Positions 53,246 through 61,966 of a stretch of DNA of 63,458 bases are shown here, piece by piece (the stretch's first letter is position 1; the number at the start of each line of letters is the position of its first letter). Origin of the DNA: Candidatus Gastranaerophilales bacterium (lineage in GTDB: Bacteria > Cyanobacteriota > Vampirovibrionia > Gastranaerophilales > Gastranaerophilaceae); contig CALVCQ010000008.1 in the NCBI GenBank assembly GCA_944326115.1, positions 1 through 63,458 on the forward strand, given 5' to 3'. The notes below the pieces were generated by a model that made no database searches, was not told the origin of the DNA, and worked only from the letters and a program-made list of their open reading frames with translations. The position numbers and the translations under genes were made by a program.

Positions 53246-54058
53246 ATGAAAATTGGTATTGTATCACTGGGATTAATAGGCGGCTCAATTTTTAAAGCAC
53301 TTTCTGATAAAGGTTGTGATGTAAGTGCTGTTACAAGAAATTCTGACACAATAGAGGCAGCAAAAAAATATACACCATTTGTTTCAGATGATTTAAACAG
53401 CCTGAAAAATTGTGACTTAATTTTTGTGTGCTCCCCCATGAACAAAACAATAGATGTACTTGACTCACTTGAAAACATAGTACATTCAAAGACCATTGTA
53501 GCTGATGTGTGCAGCTTAAAAGATTTTGTTATGAAGAAAAAAAGACCTTATGCATTTATAGGCTCACACCCTATGGCGGGAACAGAAAAAAGCGGATTTG
53601 ATTCTTCCTTTAAAGAACTTTTTGAAGGTGCAAAATGGGTTCTAACACCATCAGCTGAGACAAAAGAAGATGACATAATCAAGCTAAAAAATATTATATA
53701 TTTAACGGGCGCCGTTCCTGTAATTTGCGAAGCAAAAGAACACGATGAGGCTGTTGCTTTAATAAGCCATATGCCCATGGTGATTTCTCAGGCACTGATG
53801 AAATCAGTTATGGATAACGAGCTTGCGAAAAAGCTTGCGTCAAGCGGATTCAGAGATATGACACGTCTTGCTCTTTCCAATACGGAAATGGCGGAAGATA
53901 TGATTTGTTTGAATAAGAAAAATATACAAAATAAGCTGAAAAATTTATTAAAAAACACTGATTTGCTTTTGTCGGATGATTATGCATTACAAATAAAATT
54001 AATCAAAGATTGCAGAGAAAAAATGTATAATGAGCAAGGAAAAAATATCTGCAACTAA
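53246..54058 (+). CDS. tyrA: Prephenate dehydrogenase
   Basis: A 270-residue protein with an N-terminal NAD(P) Rossmann motif (GIVSLGLIGGSIFKAL), DLIFVCSPMNKT, the SHPMAGTEKSGF substrate motif and the helical C-terminal dimerisation domain with SGFRDMTRLA. It makes 4-hydroxyphenylpyruvate from prephenate in tyrosine synthesis; arogenate use is possible. There is no ACT domain. A -10 box lies 6 nt before the start codon with no RBS. Confidence 0.94.
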   Translation: MKIGIVSLGLIGGSIFKALSDKGCDVSAVTRNSDTIEAAKKYTPFVSDDLNSLKNCDLIFVCSPMNKTIDVLDSLENIVHSKTIVADVCSLKDFVMKKKRPYAFIGSHPMAGTEKSGFDSSFKELFEGAKWVLTPSAETKEDDIIKLKNIIYLTGAVPVICEAKEHDEAVALISHMPMVISQALMKSVMDNELAKKLASSGFRDMTRLALSNTEMAEDMICLNKKNIQNKLKNLLKNTDLLLSDDYALQIKLIKDCREKMYNEQGKNICN

Positions 54059-54082
54059 AGTTATAAATAGTGGGTGCTTTTG

Positions 54083-54151
54083 TATAATTAAATAAAGTGC
54101 AGAACCTGATAACATATAAGTGTTAGGGAAAACACATACAAACAGTCAGGG
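54083..54151 (+). promoter_or_regulatory. Promoter and foldable leader that can mask the RBS of the STAS gene
   Basis: TATAAT at 54083-54088 is followed by a ~60-nt leader. CCTGA (54105-54109) can pair with TCAGG (54146-54150), which overlaps the Shine-Dalgarno sequence AGGG, and GTGTT (54120-54124) pairs with AACAC (54131-54135) inside. This is the geometry of a translation-controlling leader. No known riboswitch consensus is recognised. Confidence 0.45.
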
Positions 54152-54157
54152 ATGAAT

Positions 54158-54508
54158 ATGAGAATCAGGGATGTTGACGGAGTTTGTATTGCAGATATTG
54201 AAAAGAATGTCGTATCTCAATCTGAACTTGAAAAAATTAAACGGATTTTTAAGAATAAATCCGCTCGAAAGAGAATCGGGCTTAATTTGCAAAATGTATC
54301 CTTTTTAGATTATGACTTTATTCATTTTCTTAAAGAAGCCTCTTTAAAACATAAAATATCGATTTTTAATGCAAATACGGATGTATATTTGTTCTTATTT
54401 ATTTCTCAAGCTGATAAATATGTAAATATATATATTGATTGTAATGATTTTATTTCAGACAAAAATTCAGTTGTATACAGACGATTTAAACTCTTAAAAT
54501 CCGCTTAA
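54158..54508 (+). CDS. STAS-domain-like protein (anti-sigma-factor-antagonist type)
   Basis: The ATG at 54158 lies 6 nt after AGGG and gives 116 residues; the ATG at 54152 directly abuts the RBS and is less likely. The pattern VCIADIEK..., RIGLNLQNVSFLDYDFIHFL and SIFNANTDVYLFLFI matches the strand-helix order of STAS domains, in which the segment after SF would carry the phosphorylatable residue; here it is LDYDF with no Ser or Thr. It may act in a partner-switch system, but no kinase or anti-sigma gene is nearby. Confidence 0.68.
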   Translation: MRIRDVDGVCIADIEKNVVSQSELEKIKRIFKNKSARKRIGLNLQNVSFLDYDFIHFLKEASLKHKISIFNANTDVYLFLFISQADKYVNIYIDCNDFISDKNSVVYRRFKLLKSA

Positions 54509-54531
54509 CAAAATTTTCAATATAATTTTAT

Positions 54532-56373
54532 TTATTTTATATAAATTTCTTCAAGATTATGAATTACTCCGCCCAGAGGAGTAGGATAAATATTGCCGAA
54601 TTTTTTTCTTACAGCGGTTATTATAATCGGAGAATAAAGATAAATTATTGGTTTTTCATCATAGATTAATTGTTGGTATTGTTCATATAATGCTTTACGT
54701 TTGTCAAAATTTAATTCCAATGCCGCTTTATCAAAAAGTTCATTAAGTTTCTTTTCCCAGACAAACATTTTTTTGTTGTCTTCAGTGGCTTTTCTCATAT
54801 TAAAAACATGCAGTGTTCCGTTTGAATACCATACATTTTTCCCGCCGTAGGGCTCGAGAGGACTTCCTGTAAAGCCCATAATAACAGTATCAAAGTCATT
54901 TGTGTTAACAAGTTTATTTACAAGTGTATTAAATTCAACAGGTTTGAAGTTAACTGTCATTCCCAGTTCTTCAAGATCCTGTTTTACCATAACACCTATT
55001 GATTCACGTTCTGTGTTGCCTGCATTTGTATAAAGGTCGAATTCCACTTTATTACCGTTGTTGTCATACAATTTGCCTTTTTTCCAGTAAAAATTCGATT
55101 TTTTCAAAAGTTCTCTTGCTTTTTGCGTGTCCCGTGGATGTCCTTTTGCAACCTGTTTGTTCAAATAAATAGAAGACAGCGGTTCCGGAGTAAACAAAGG
55201 TGCAGCTACACCGCTAGCTATGTTAAAAACCATATTTTCTCTATCCAGGGCATAATCAACAGCCGCACGAAAATTTTTGTCATTAAACCATTTCTGCTTC
55301 ACCGGATTAACATAATATTTACCTTTGTCATTTTTTCTTGTATTTAAATTAAAAGCAAAATACATTGTCCCTGTATTAGGTCCGAGATTATAAATTTTAT
55401 AATCTGAATTTTTTTCTTTTTCTTTGAACAAGGCAACATTTGTTCCACGGAGCCCGACTGTATCAAGCTCTCCTGCCTTAAATTTTAAAAGTTCATTATT
55501 CAAATCTCCGACAATTAAGATAATATATTTATCCAGATAAGGGAGTTTCTGTCCTTTTTCATCTATCATGTAGTAATTAGGATTTTTTTCATATACAAGT
55601 CTTTGGGCGGGGACATATTCCTTAAGTTTAAATGCGCCGCTGACTACAAATTCGGAAGGTTTTGTATTGGATCCCCAGAAAGAAGCAAAGGCTCTTTTGC
55701 CCTGTTTAGTAACGGGCTCAAGAATATGTTTTGGTGCTATAGGAACGCTCAACTGCCTTAGAAAAGGTGAAAACGGTTTAGGGGTAACAAATTTTACCGT
55801 ATAATCGTCTATTTTCTCAACTTTTGGAAGTTCATTTCCTATATACATTGCGTCTCTTGTACTTGTATTGCCGTATCCGCCAAATATAATCGTATTCCAG
55901 GTAAAATAAACGTCATCTGCCGTAATCGGTTTTCCGTCAGACCATTTCAATCCGCAGCGCAATTTTACTATATAAGTTCTGTTATCGGGGAGCACTTCTA
56001 TACTCTTAGCCAGTTTCGGGATAACTTCTCCTGTATAAGGATCTGTTGTAACGAGAGCGTCAAACATAATATCAGCAGCTTGTGATGATGTTGCATCCAT
56101 CGAATTCCAGCTGTTAAAGGTTTTAGGTCCTTCTCCTATTGTGCTGTTAACAAGAGTTCCTCCGTATTTTCCGGCAGGGCTCCTTGATACTATGTAATCT
56201 ACACCGTCAATAGTTTTAGTGGAAACAGGATAAGGGACGAAAATTTGTCGTTCATTTGTTTCTTTCTTAACCGCTTCTATATCAGTATCAGGCTTATCCG
56301 CTCTGATACAGCCGGCTAAAACAAAACATATAAATAAGAAAATAGATATCAGATAAACAAATTTTTTATTCAT
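54532..56373 (-). CDS. ABC-type peptide/solute-binding lipoprotein (SBP family 5)
   Basis: Starting at the ATG at 56373 the protein has 613 residues and a lipoprotein signal ending LAGC; a start ten codons upstream (56403) is possible and has a better AAAGG. The family-5 pattern is clear: EVLPDNRTYIVKLRCGLKWS with DGKPITADDVYFTW, then FVVSGAFKLKEY, and the C-terminal KALYEQYQQLIYDEKPIIYL. It would bind peptides or another solute at the outer face of the inner membrane. No permease or ATPase gene is adjacent. Confidence 0.92.
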   Translation of the reverse strand: MNKKFVYLISIFLFICFVLAGCIRADKPDTDIEAVKKETNERQIFVPYPVSTKTIDGVDYIVSRSPAGKYGGTLVNSTIGEGPKTFNSWNSMDATSSQAADIMFDALVTTDPYTGEVIPKLAKSIEVLPDNRTYIVKLRCGLKWSDGKPITADDVYFTWNTIIFGGYGNTSTRDAMYIGNELPKVEKIDDYTVKFVTPKPFSPFLRQLSVPIAPKHILEPVTKQGKRAFASFWGSNTKPSEFVVSGAFKLKEYVPAQRLVYEKNPNYYMIDEKGQKLPYLDKYIILIVGDLNNELLKFKAGELDTVGLRGTNVALFKEKEKNSDYKIYNLGPNTGTMYFAFNLNTRKNDKGKYYVNPVKQKWFNDKNFRAAVDYALDRENMVFNIASGVAAPLFTPEPLSSIYLNKQVAKGHPRDTQKARELLKKSNFYWKKGKLYDNNGNKVEFDLYTNAGNTERESIGVMVKQDLEELGMTVNFKPVEFNTLVNKLVNTNDFDTVIMGFTGSPLEPYGGKNVWYSNGTLHVFNMRKATEDNKKMFVWEKKLNELFDKAALELNFDKRKALYEQYQQLIYDEKPIIYLYSPIIITAVRKKFGNIYPTPLGGVIHNLEEIYIK

Positions 56374-56460
56374 ATATAACAATTTATCACAAAACCTGAA
56401 CATAAAAACACTGCCTTTGTGTGGGATTAAAAAAGATTATAAAAATGCTATTTTTCAATT

Positions 56461-56859
56461 ATGACAAATGCAGGTAATTCTCAATTTTATAAAAATCTGA
56501 AAAAACCGTTTTTTCAACCGCCAAAATGGTTGTTTGCACCGGTATGGACAGTTATATATATTTTATTATTACTGTCTTTGTTATTAATAATCAAGGCACC
56601 TGATAATAAGTTCAAAAATTGGGCATATATTTTATTTACGGTGCAAATTTTGTTGAATCTTTCATGGATGCCTGTATTTTTTAAAGCGCAAAAAATATGC
56701 GCAGCAGTAATTATCAGCATACTTCTGTTTTTATGTGTTCTTTCGATGACTCTTGTCTTTTACAAAATTTCTTATATTTCTGCAATTTTGCTTATTCCCT
56801 ATTTATTATGGTCGGGATTTGCTTCTGTTTTAAATTATTGTATCTGCAAAATAAATTAA
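56461..56859 (+). CDS. TspO/MBR-family protein lacking the first helix
   Basis: A 132-residue membrane protein. It begins almost directly with FYKNLKKPFFQPPKWLFAPV, the conserved loop that normally follows helix 1, and then has WTVIYILLLLSLLLI, ILLNLSWMPVFF and two further helices. Family members usually have ~155-165 residues and five helices, so helix 1 appears to be missing; an in-frame stop at 56440 excludes a longer start. TspO proteins bind porphyrins and lipophilic ligands. Confidence 0.88.
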   Translation: MTNAGNSQFYKNLKKPFFQPPKWLFAPVWTVIYILLLLSLLLIIKAPDNKFKNWAYILFTVQILLNLSWMPVFFKAQKICAAVIISILLFLCVLSMTLVFYKISYISAILLIPYLLWSGFASVLNYCICKIN

Positions 56860-56865
56860 TATTTT

Positions 56866-58488
56866 CTAAGATTCATTTATTAAAAGTTTTTTGGCGTACT
56901 CAACTGCGGATATTTCGTCTAAAAATGCAAAATCTTCACCTATCTGGCTGATAATATTGTGTTCTTTCAGCTGTTTTAATACATCTTCATTTTTTATTAC
57001 AAGAAGCATGTCTACCTCCTGCGACTTTAAACGAAGAATGATATCCTCGAGAGCAAAAATGGCTGAAATATCGAGAAGATCGTCCGATTCGTAATTTAAA
57101 ATCAAATATTTTGTACCGAGCATGTCCTCAAATTTTGATATAAGCTGTGTTGCAGAGCCAAAGAAAAATTGTCCGGAAATATGTACAACTCTTATTTTGT
57201 GATGATAATCACTCTCCAGTATTTTTTCATACTCCATTATATCGCTGTCATAAACGGGCTTGTGTACAAGTTTTGCTTTATCTGCAACTCTTTTTGCATA
57301 CAATAATGCTGCAAGGGTAATACCGGCACCTACTGCAAATATCAGATTGTAAAAAACCGTAAGGAAAAATACAGTAAATAATACATACAGATCATCTTTT
57401 GGTGCATATTTTATAACCTTTAAAAGTTTCACATCTATTATGTCATAACCGATTTTTATTAATATTGCAGCGAGTACTGCAAGCGGAATTTGTGCTACAA
57501 AATCAGAAAATTTAAAAAGAAGTATTATAAGAAGCAAAGGGTTAATTACCGCAGAGATTTTTGTTGTTGCACCGGCATTTAACGCAGCAACAGAACGCAT
57601 TGTCGCAGCAGAACCTCCGAGTGAACCTGTCAGTGCACAGCAGACATTGCCTATACCCTGAGCAGCAAGCAGATGCTTCGGGTTGTGCCGTGTCTTTGTC
57701 AAAGAATCAGCAACCAGACCTGTCAGCATACTTTCTGCAGAAAATACAACAGCTATTGTAAGAGCATAAGGCAGATAGTTTATCAAATGATTAACATCAA
57801 GATATGGTTTTACTAAAGACGGAAAGGAAACAGATACTTCGGATATTCTGTCTAAATTTAAGCCCAGTTTAACAGAAAGCCATGTGCAAAAAATCAGAGC
57901 AACAATTTGAGACGGAAGGTACTTATTAATTATTTTCGGAGTAAAAAAGACAATAATTAATGTAATAATTCCTATAAAAATAGCACTGTGATTCAAGGAC
58001 AGAATGCTTTGATGCAAAGATAAAACGGTATCAATTGTAGAAGGAAGAGCTTTGTGTCCCATAAGAGGATTCAGCTGCAATATAATAATTATGATACCAA
58101 CACCGTTCATAAATCCTGAAATAACAGGATATGGAATATACTTAACCAGCTGCGGAATATTTGTTAATGATGCGGCGATTTGAAATATTGCAGCCATAAT
58201 CATCACTGTCACTGCGGCATTTATATTGTTATTTAATGCAATCATTACAGAAGCAACAACTATTGCAACCGGTCCTGTTGTCCCCGATATTAAAGGAATT
58301 TTAGGACCTAACATGCCGGCAGCAAAACATAAAATTATTGCCCCCCAGATTCCTGCTCCGGCACCGAACCCTGTAGCAACACCAAAGGCAAGTGCCTGCG
58401 GAAGCGTAATAATTGCGGAATTAATTCCGCCAAATAAATCACCCTTAAATACAGTTATTTGTCTTTGTAAATTTTTTATAAAATTCAT
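56866..58488 (-). CDS. SulP-family anion transporter with STAS domain (second copy)
   Basis: A 540-residue protein with ~11-12 hydrophobic segments from GGINSAIITLPQALAFGVAT and LISGTTGPVAIVVASVMIAL onward, then a STAS domain (~430-530) with FFFGSATQLISKFEDML and LLDISAIFALEDII. It is clearly distinct from the SulP protein at 26704 and belongs to a different branch. The substrate may be sulfate, bicarbonate or another anion. It converges tightly on the tspO-like gene (6 nt). Confidence 0.92.
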   Translation of the reverse strand: MNFIKNLQRQITVFKGDLFGGINSAIITLPQALAFGVATGFGAGAGIWGAIILCFAAGMLGPKIPLISGTTGPVAIVVASVMIALNNNINAAVTVMIMAAIFQIAASLTNIPQLVKYIPYPVISGFMNGVGIIIIILQLNPLMGHKALPSTIDTVLSLHQSILSLNHSAIFIGIITLIIVFFTPKIINKYLPSQIVALIFCTWLSVKLGLNLDRISEVSVSFPSLVKPYLDVNHLINYLPYALTIAVVFSAESMLTGLVADSLTKTRHNPKHLLAAQGIGNVCCALTGSLGGSAATMRSVAALNAGATTKISAVINPLLLIILLFKFSDFVAQIPLAVLAAILIKIGYDIIDVKLLKVIKYAPKDDLYVLFTVFFLTVFYNLIFAVGAGITLAALLYAKRVADKAKLVHKPVYDSDIMEYEKILESDYHHKIRVVHISGQFFFGSATQLISKFEDMLGTKYLILNYESDDLLDISAIFALEDIILRLKSQEVDMLLVIKNEDVLKQLKEHNIISQIGEDFAFLDEISAVEYAKKLLINES

Positions 58489-58518
58489 ACATAGATATTA
58501 TCATACAGATAATATCTA

Positions 58519-58998
58519 TCAAAGATTATTCATATACTGCGGAAGGTGTTGAACAAAATGCATGCCTGCACTTACAGCTGCAGCAATAATAAAAAGTTCA
58601 ATACAAACGCCCCATGCCGCCCACTTTCTTTGTACGGAGTGGAACTGTTCTATACTTTCCCATTCTTTATTTTCCCACGCCCAGACATTACCTTTTACAC
58701 CGCAAAACAAGGAAAATATAATTGTGAGAAACCAGCCTGCATAAGGAATAAACGGCAACACAAATGATAAACAAGCCGCAGGTGTATTATTGAACAATCC
58801 CCACAACGGTGTAAGAAAAAAAGCACCCCAGTTAAAACAATTTATATTTTTGGGAAAAGCCTGGCCTTTTACACGATACCTGTTTTCTTTTTTTAATTTT
58901 TCCGTATCATAACCGAACTCAATATCATAAGAAGCGCCGTAACCTGTATGACGGGATACGGCGCTTCTTATTCTTGATTCTTTATCATCGTATGACAC
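58519..58998 (-). CDS. Hypothetical membrane protein, DUF2628-like
   Basis: A 159-residue protein starting with GTG 8 nt after AGGA. A polar N-terminal ~45 residues precede FNWGAFFLTPLWGLFNN, which with the following LSFVLPFIPYAGWFLTIIFS and a last helix (CIELFIIAAAVSAG) suits the DUF2628-like small membrane proteins. Function is unknown. The tail faces the periplasm or cytoplasm unpredictably. Confidence 0.7.
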   Translation of the reverse strand: MSYDDKESRIRSAVSRHTGYGASYDIEFGYDTEKLKKENRYRVKGQAFPKNINCFNWGAFFLTPLWGLFNNTPAACLSFVLPFIPYAGWFLTIIFSLFCGVKGNVWAWENKEWESIEQFHSVQRKWAAWGVCIELFIIAAAVSAGMHFVQHLPQYMNNL

Positions 58999-59042
58999 AA
59001 ATGAAATCCTGTATAATGTAATAACTAAATTATAACAAATTT

Positions 59043-59666
59043 TTAGTCATTTTTGTTCTTTTTGGATTTTTTTGTTTCTTCTGAACCATTAGTTGAATCT
59101 GTATTTTCATCTGATGTTTCAGATTCATTCATCTCCTGTTCGCAAGAAAGTTCTTCATCGTCTGCGTTATTATCGTGGATGTTGTTTTCTCCGTCAGAAG
59201 TTTCTGAGGCATCTTCCGTGTCTTCATTTTCCGGATTTTCGGAATTTTCTTCATTTTCTGTATCTTTTGATTCTTCAGATTCTTCTGAGTTTTCAGTATT
59301 ATCAGCAGCATCGTCTTTTGATGCCTTCAATGCTTCCTGTTCTTTTGCCTCCAGCTCTTCTATTTCTTCTTTTGTTCTTGCTCTGATAACAGGGATATTA
59401 AGCATAAGTGCAATTTCGTCACCGTCTGCTTCAAGATTTAAGTCAAGCGCATCCTGGTCAATTTCAATATATTTTGAAATAACCGAAATAAGCTGTTCTC
59501 TCATTTTTTGCATTGTTGCGCCGTCAAGATTTGATCTGTCCTGCATTAAAACAAGTTTAAGCCTGTTAGTTGCAGTATCTTTAGAGGACTCACCGTCTTG
59601 CATTCTGTCTCTTTGAAAGAAGCTTAAGACTCTGTTGTATAAGTTACTGAAAAGATTTTCACTCAT
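59043..59666 (-). CDS. minE: MinE, topological specificity factor, with long acidic tail
   Basis: A 207-residue protein, against ~85-105 usual. Residues ~1-105 are MinE: an amphipathic N-terminal segment (LFSNLYNRVLSFFQRD), the MinD-activating helix with ATNRLKLVLMQDRSNL, and the dimerisation domain ending IPVIRARTK. From ~106 the chain is almost only Glu, Asp, Ser and Asn with a final Lys-rich end (KKSKKNKND). MinE drives MinD off the membrane and so confines the division inhibitor to the cell poles. It is the last gene of minCDE, 15 nt after minD. Confidence 0.93.
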   Translation of the reverse strand: MSENLFSNLYNRVLSFFQRDRMQDGESSKDTATNRLKLVLMQDRSNLDGATMQKMREQLISVISKYIEIDQDALDLNLEADGDEIALMLNIPVIRARTKEEIEELEAKEQEALKASKDDAADNTENSEESEESKDTENEENSENPENEDTEDASETSDGENNIHDNNADDEELSCEQEMNESETSDENTDSTNGSEETKKSKKNKND

Positions 59667-59681
59667 TGTCCTGCCTCCTTC

Positions 59682-60515
59682 CTATTCTTTATCCGGATTG
59701 GCTTTTGATTTTACACCAAAAATCTTTTTTATTTTATCAATGAATGCCGCAAAACCCGTGGGCTGGTTTATATCCATAAAAGGAACTTCTTCGCCTTTTA
59801 TACGTCTTGCTACATTGATATAAGCCTGACCGGCAGGAGAATCTTCCACATTTACAATCGGCTCTCCTCTGTTTGTTGAAGTAATAATGCCTGTATCCTC
59901 CGGAATCACACCTATCAAGTCACAGGATAAAATATCACAAACATCTTCTACACTCATCATATCGTTTGTTTGAACCATATTCGGACGGACCCGGTTAACA
60001 AGAAGTTTATAAGACTTAATTTCTTCTTTTGCCTCAAGAAGCCCTATTATCCTGTCGGCATCTCTCACTGCAGACATCTCCGGTGTAGTTACGACTATTG
60101 CTTCGGTTGCACCTGAAATAGCGGTTTTAAATCCTTCTTCAATACCTGCGGGACAATCAACAAGAACAAAATCATAATCCTCCTGCAATTGTTCGCAAAT
60201 GGATTTTAATTGTTCCGCACTCACAGCCGATTTATCTCTTGTCTGAGCTGCCGCAAGAAGACATAAATTAGGATTCTTTTTGTCTTTTACAAGAGCCTGT
60301 TTGAGTTTACATCTTTCTTCCACTACATCCACAAGCGTATAAACTATACGATTTTCCAGTCCCAGAAGCAAATCCAGATTTCTGAGTCCTATATCTGTAT
60401 CAACCAGCACAACACTGGAGCCGCTTTTTGCAAGTGCTGTACCTATATTGGCAGAGGTTGTTGTTTTGCCTACACCGCCTTTGCCGGAAGTAATTACTAT
60501 TACTCGACCTGTCAT
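59682..60515 (-). CDS. minD: MinD, septum-site ATPase
   Basis: A 277-residue ParA/MinD protein with the deviant Walker A SGKGGVGKTT (~11-18), VVLVDTDIGLRNLDLLLG, VLVDCPAGIEEGF and the C-terminal amphipathic membrane-targeting segment FAAFIDKIKKIFG. ATP-bound dimers sit on the inner membrane and recruit MinC. A strong AAGGAG RBS precedes it. It lies between minC and minE in one operon. Confidence 0.97.
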   Translation of the reverse strand: MTGRVIVITSGKGGVGKTTTSANIGTALAKSGSSVVLVDTDIGLRNLDLLLGLENRIVYTLVDVVEERCKLKQALVKDKKNPNLCLLAAAQTRDKSAVSAEQLKSICEQLQEDYDFVLVDCPAGIEEGFKTAISGATEAIVVTTPEMSAVRDADRIIGLLEAKEEIKSYKLLVNRVRPNMVQTNDMMSVEDVCDILSCDLIGVIPEDTGIITSTNRGEPIVNVEDSPAGQAYINVARRIKGEEVPFMDINQPTGFAAFIDKIKKIFGVKSKANPDKE

Positions 60516-60549
60516 CTCTATTATGCTCCTTTATATTTTTATGTTATCC

Positions 60550-61842
60550 CTACTTATCGTTAATTTTCAAAATCACAATACTGCCGTTAACATTTCGTGC
60601 TTCTTCCGGTGTAAAGCTATTTGATTTTTCAACATAAATATTCTTTATGTTATCCGGTCTTCTTGCATAAGAATCCGCAATTCTTAGCTGAATTGCATTG
60701 AGCGTCAAAGCTCTTATTCTTGCTTTTGTATTGCCTTTGCAGCCGGCATGTGCAATACCGCCTAATATACCCCACACAGTAATGTCGCCTGCTGCGTGAA
60801 TTTCGCAGCCTGGGTGACAGTCTCCTATAATCACAACATTTCCGTTAGATTTTATTACCTGCCCTGAACGAACTGTCTGTTTGTGATACTGTGTATTCAT
60901 TTGAAGAATTTCATAGTCTTCGTCTGTCATTTCCTCTTCAGGAATTTCAAAATCGTCTTCCGCCTCTTTTGTCAAAGGCCAGTTTTTCATATCAGACAAC
61001 TCTTTTTCGTCGCTCAAGATATTTTCCAGCTTTGCTTCCGAATCAAAAATACTATCAAGCTGCTCTTGTATTTCTTCTTCTTTCTTTTCTTTTTCTTCAT
61101 CCGACAGCATTGTATCTTCCGATATATGCTCTGATGATGTTTTGTCAAAATCATTGCGAAGTTCTGAACTTCCGTCTGAATGAACAGATTCTTTCTCCAT
61201 ACCGGTATTTATTTCAGATTCGGTACAAGTTTCAGATTCATCTGACGAATTTAATGATAACTTTTCTTTTTCGCAGGAATCACTATCCTTTGAAAAATCA
61301 TCAGTTTGTTTTGTCAGCTGTACGGAATCTGTTTTATTATCAGCTTGTGAAAAGTCTTTAATTTCTTCACTTTGTAAAATATTTATTGCATCAAGGTTTT
61401 CTTTTTCTTCTGTCTCAAAAGATGTTTGTTCTGCAGAATTTTCAATGTCAGTACTTTCAATAGACCCGGCAGTTTTCGATATATGCTCTGTCATTGGAAT
61501 ATACTGCTGCGAAGGTTCATCTGTATGACCGTCAGGCGCCATTGCAGACAACTCCTCCTGCAGCTCTTCTTCAACGTCTTTTGTGCTTATACCTAGAGTA
61601 GCTGCAGCAAGCTCTGTCTGCTGCGAGTCTGACTCAATCAGAGAAAGTGTTGAATTAATACTGTTTATAAGCGAATTAATACTTAAAAGCTGAGACTGGT
61701 TTAGATTAATATCACCGAGTTTCAGCCAGATTCGTTTATTTGCAGCCTCCTGCTTTTCTATTACATTGCTGAGTTCAAAAACAACATCAGCCGGTGTCTG
61801 TGCATGTGTCAAATCAATAATGTATCTGGTATTTAATTCCAT
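60550..61842 (-). CDS. minC: MinC, division inhibitor, with large acidic Ser-rich insertion
   Basis: A 430-residue protein, against ~220-240 usual. Residues ~1-95 form the N-terminal FtsZ-inhibiting domain; ~325-430 the C-terminal MinD-binding beta-helix with GQVIKSNGNVVIIGDCHPGCE and HAAGDITVWGILGGIAHAGC. Between lies ~230 residues rich in Glu, Asp, Ser and Thr, probably disordered. The role, blocking Z-ring formation away from mid-cell with MinD, should be kept. The insertion parallels the acidic tail of MinE. Confidence 0.93.
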   Translation of the reverse strand: MELNTRYIIDLTHAQTPADVVFELSNVIEKQEAANKRIWLKLGDINLNQSQLLSINSLINSINSTLSLIESDSQQTELAAATLGISTKDVEEELQEELSAMAPDGHTDEPSQQYIPMTEHISKTAGSIESTDIENSAEQTSFETEEKENLDAINILQSEEIKDFSQADNKTDSVQLTKQTDDFSKDSDSCEKEKLSLNSSDESETCTESEINTGMEKESVHSDGSSELRNDFDKTSSEHISEDTMLSDEEKEKKEEEIQEQLDSIFDSEAKLENILSDEKELSDMKNWPLTKEAEDDFEIPEEEMTDEDYEILQMNTQYHKQTVRSGQVIKSNGNVVIIGDCHPGCEIHAAGDITVWGILGGIAHAGCKGNTKARIRALTLNAIQLRIADSYARRPDNIKNIYVEKSNSFTPEEARNVNGSIVILKINDK

Positions 61843-61966
61843 ATCCTTTAAACCCGTTAAAATAAAAACGCACCCGAAGGTCTATTATTTAAAAGGATAT
61901 ATGAAATATGTAACAAATACAATTATTTGTAATTGAATGTTTCAATTTGTTATAAAAGTTTTTTTG

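Noticed and set aside
59053-59616. 187-codon Ser-rich frame opposite minE
   Set aside because: It is the complement of the acidic Glu/Asp/Ser codons of the MinE tail and has no RBS; the minE reading is clearly real.
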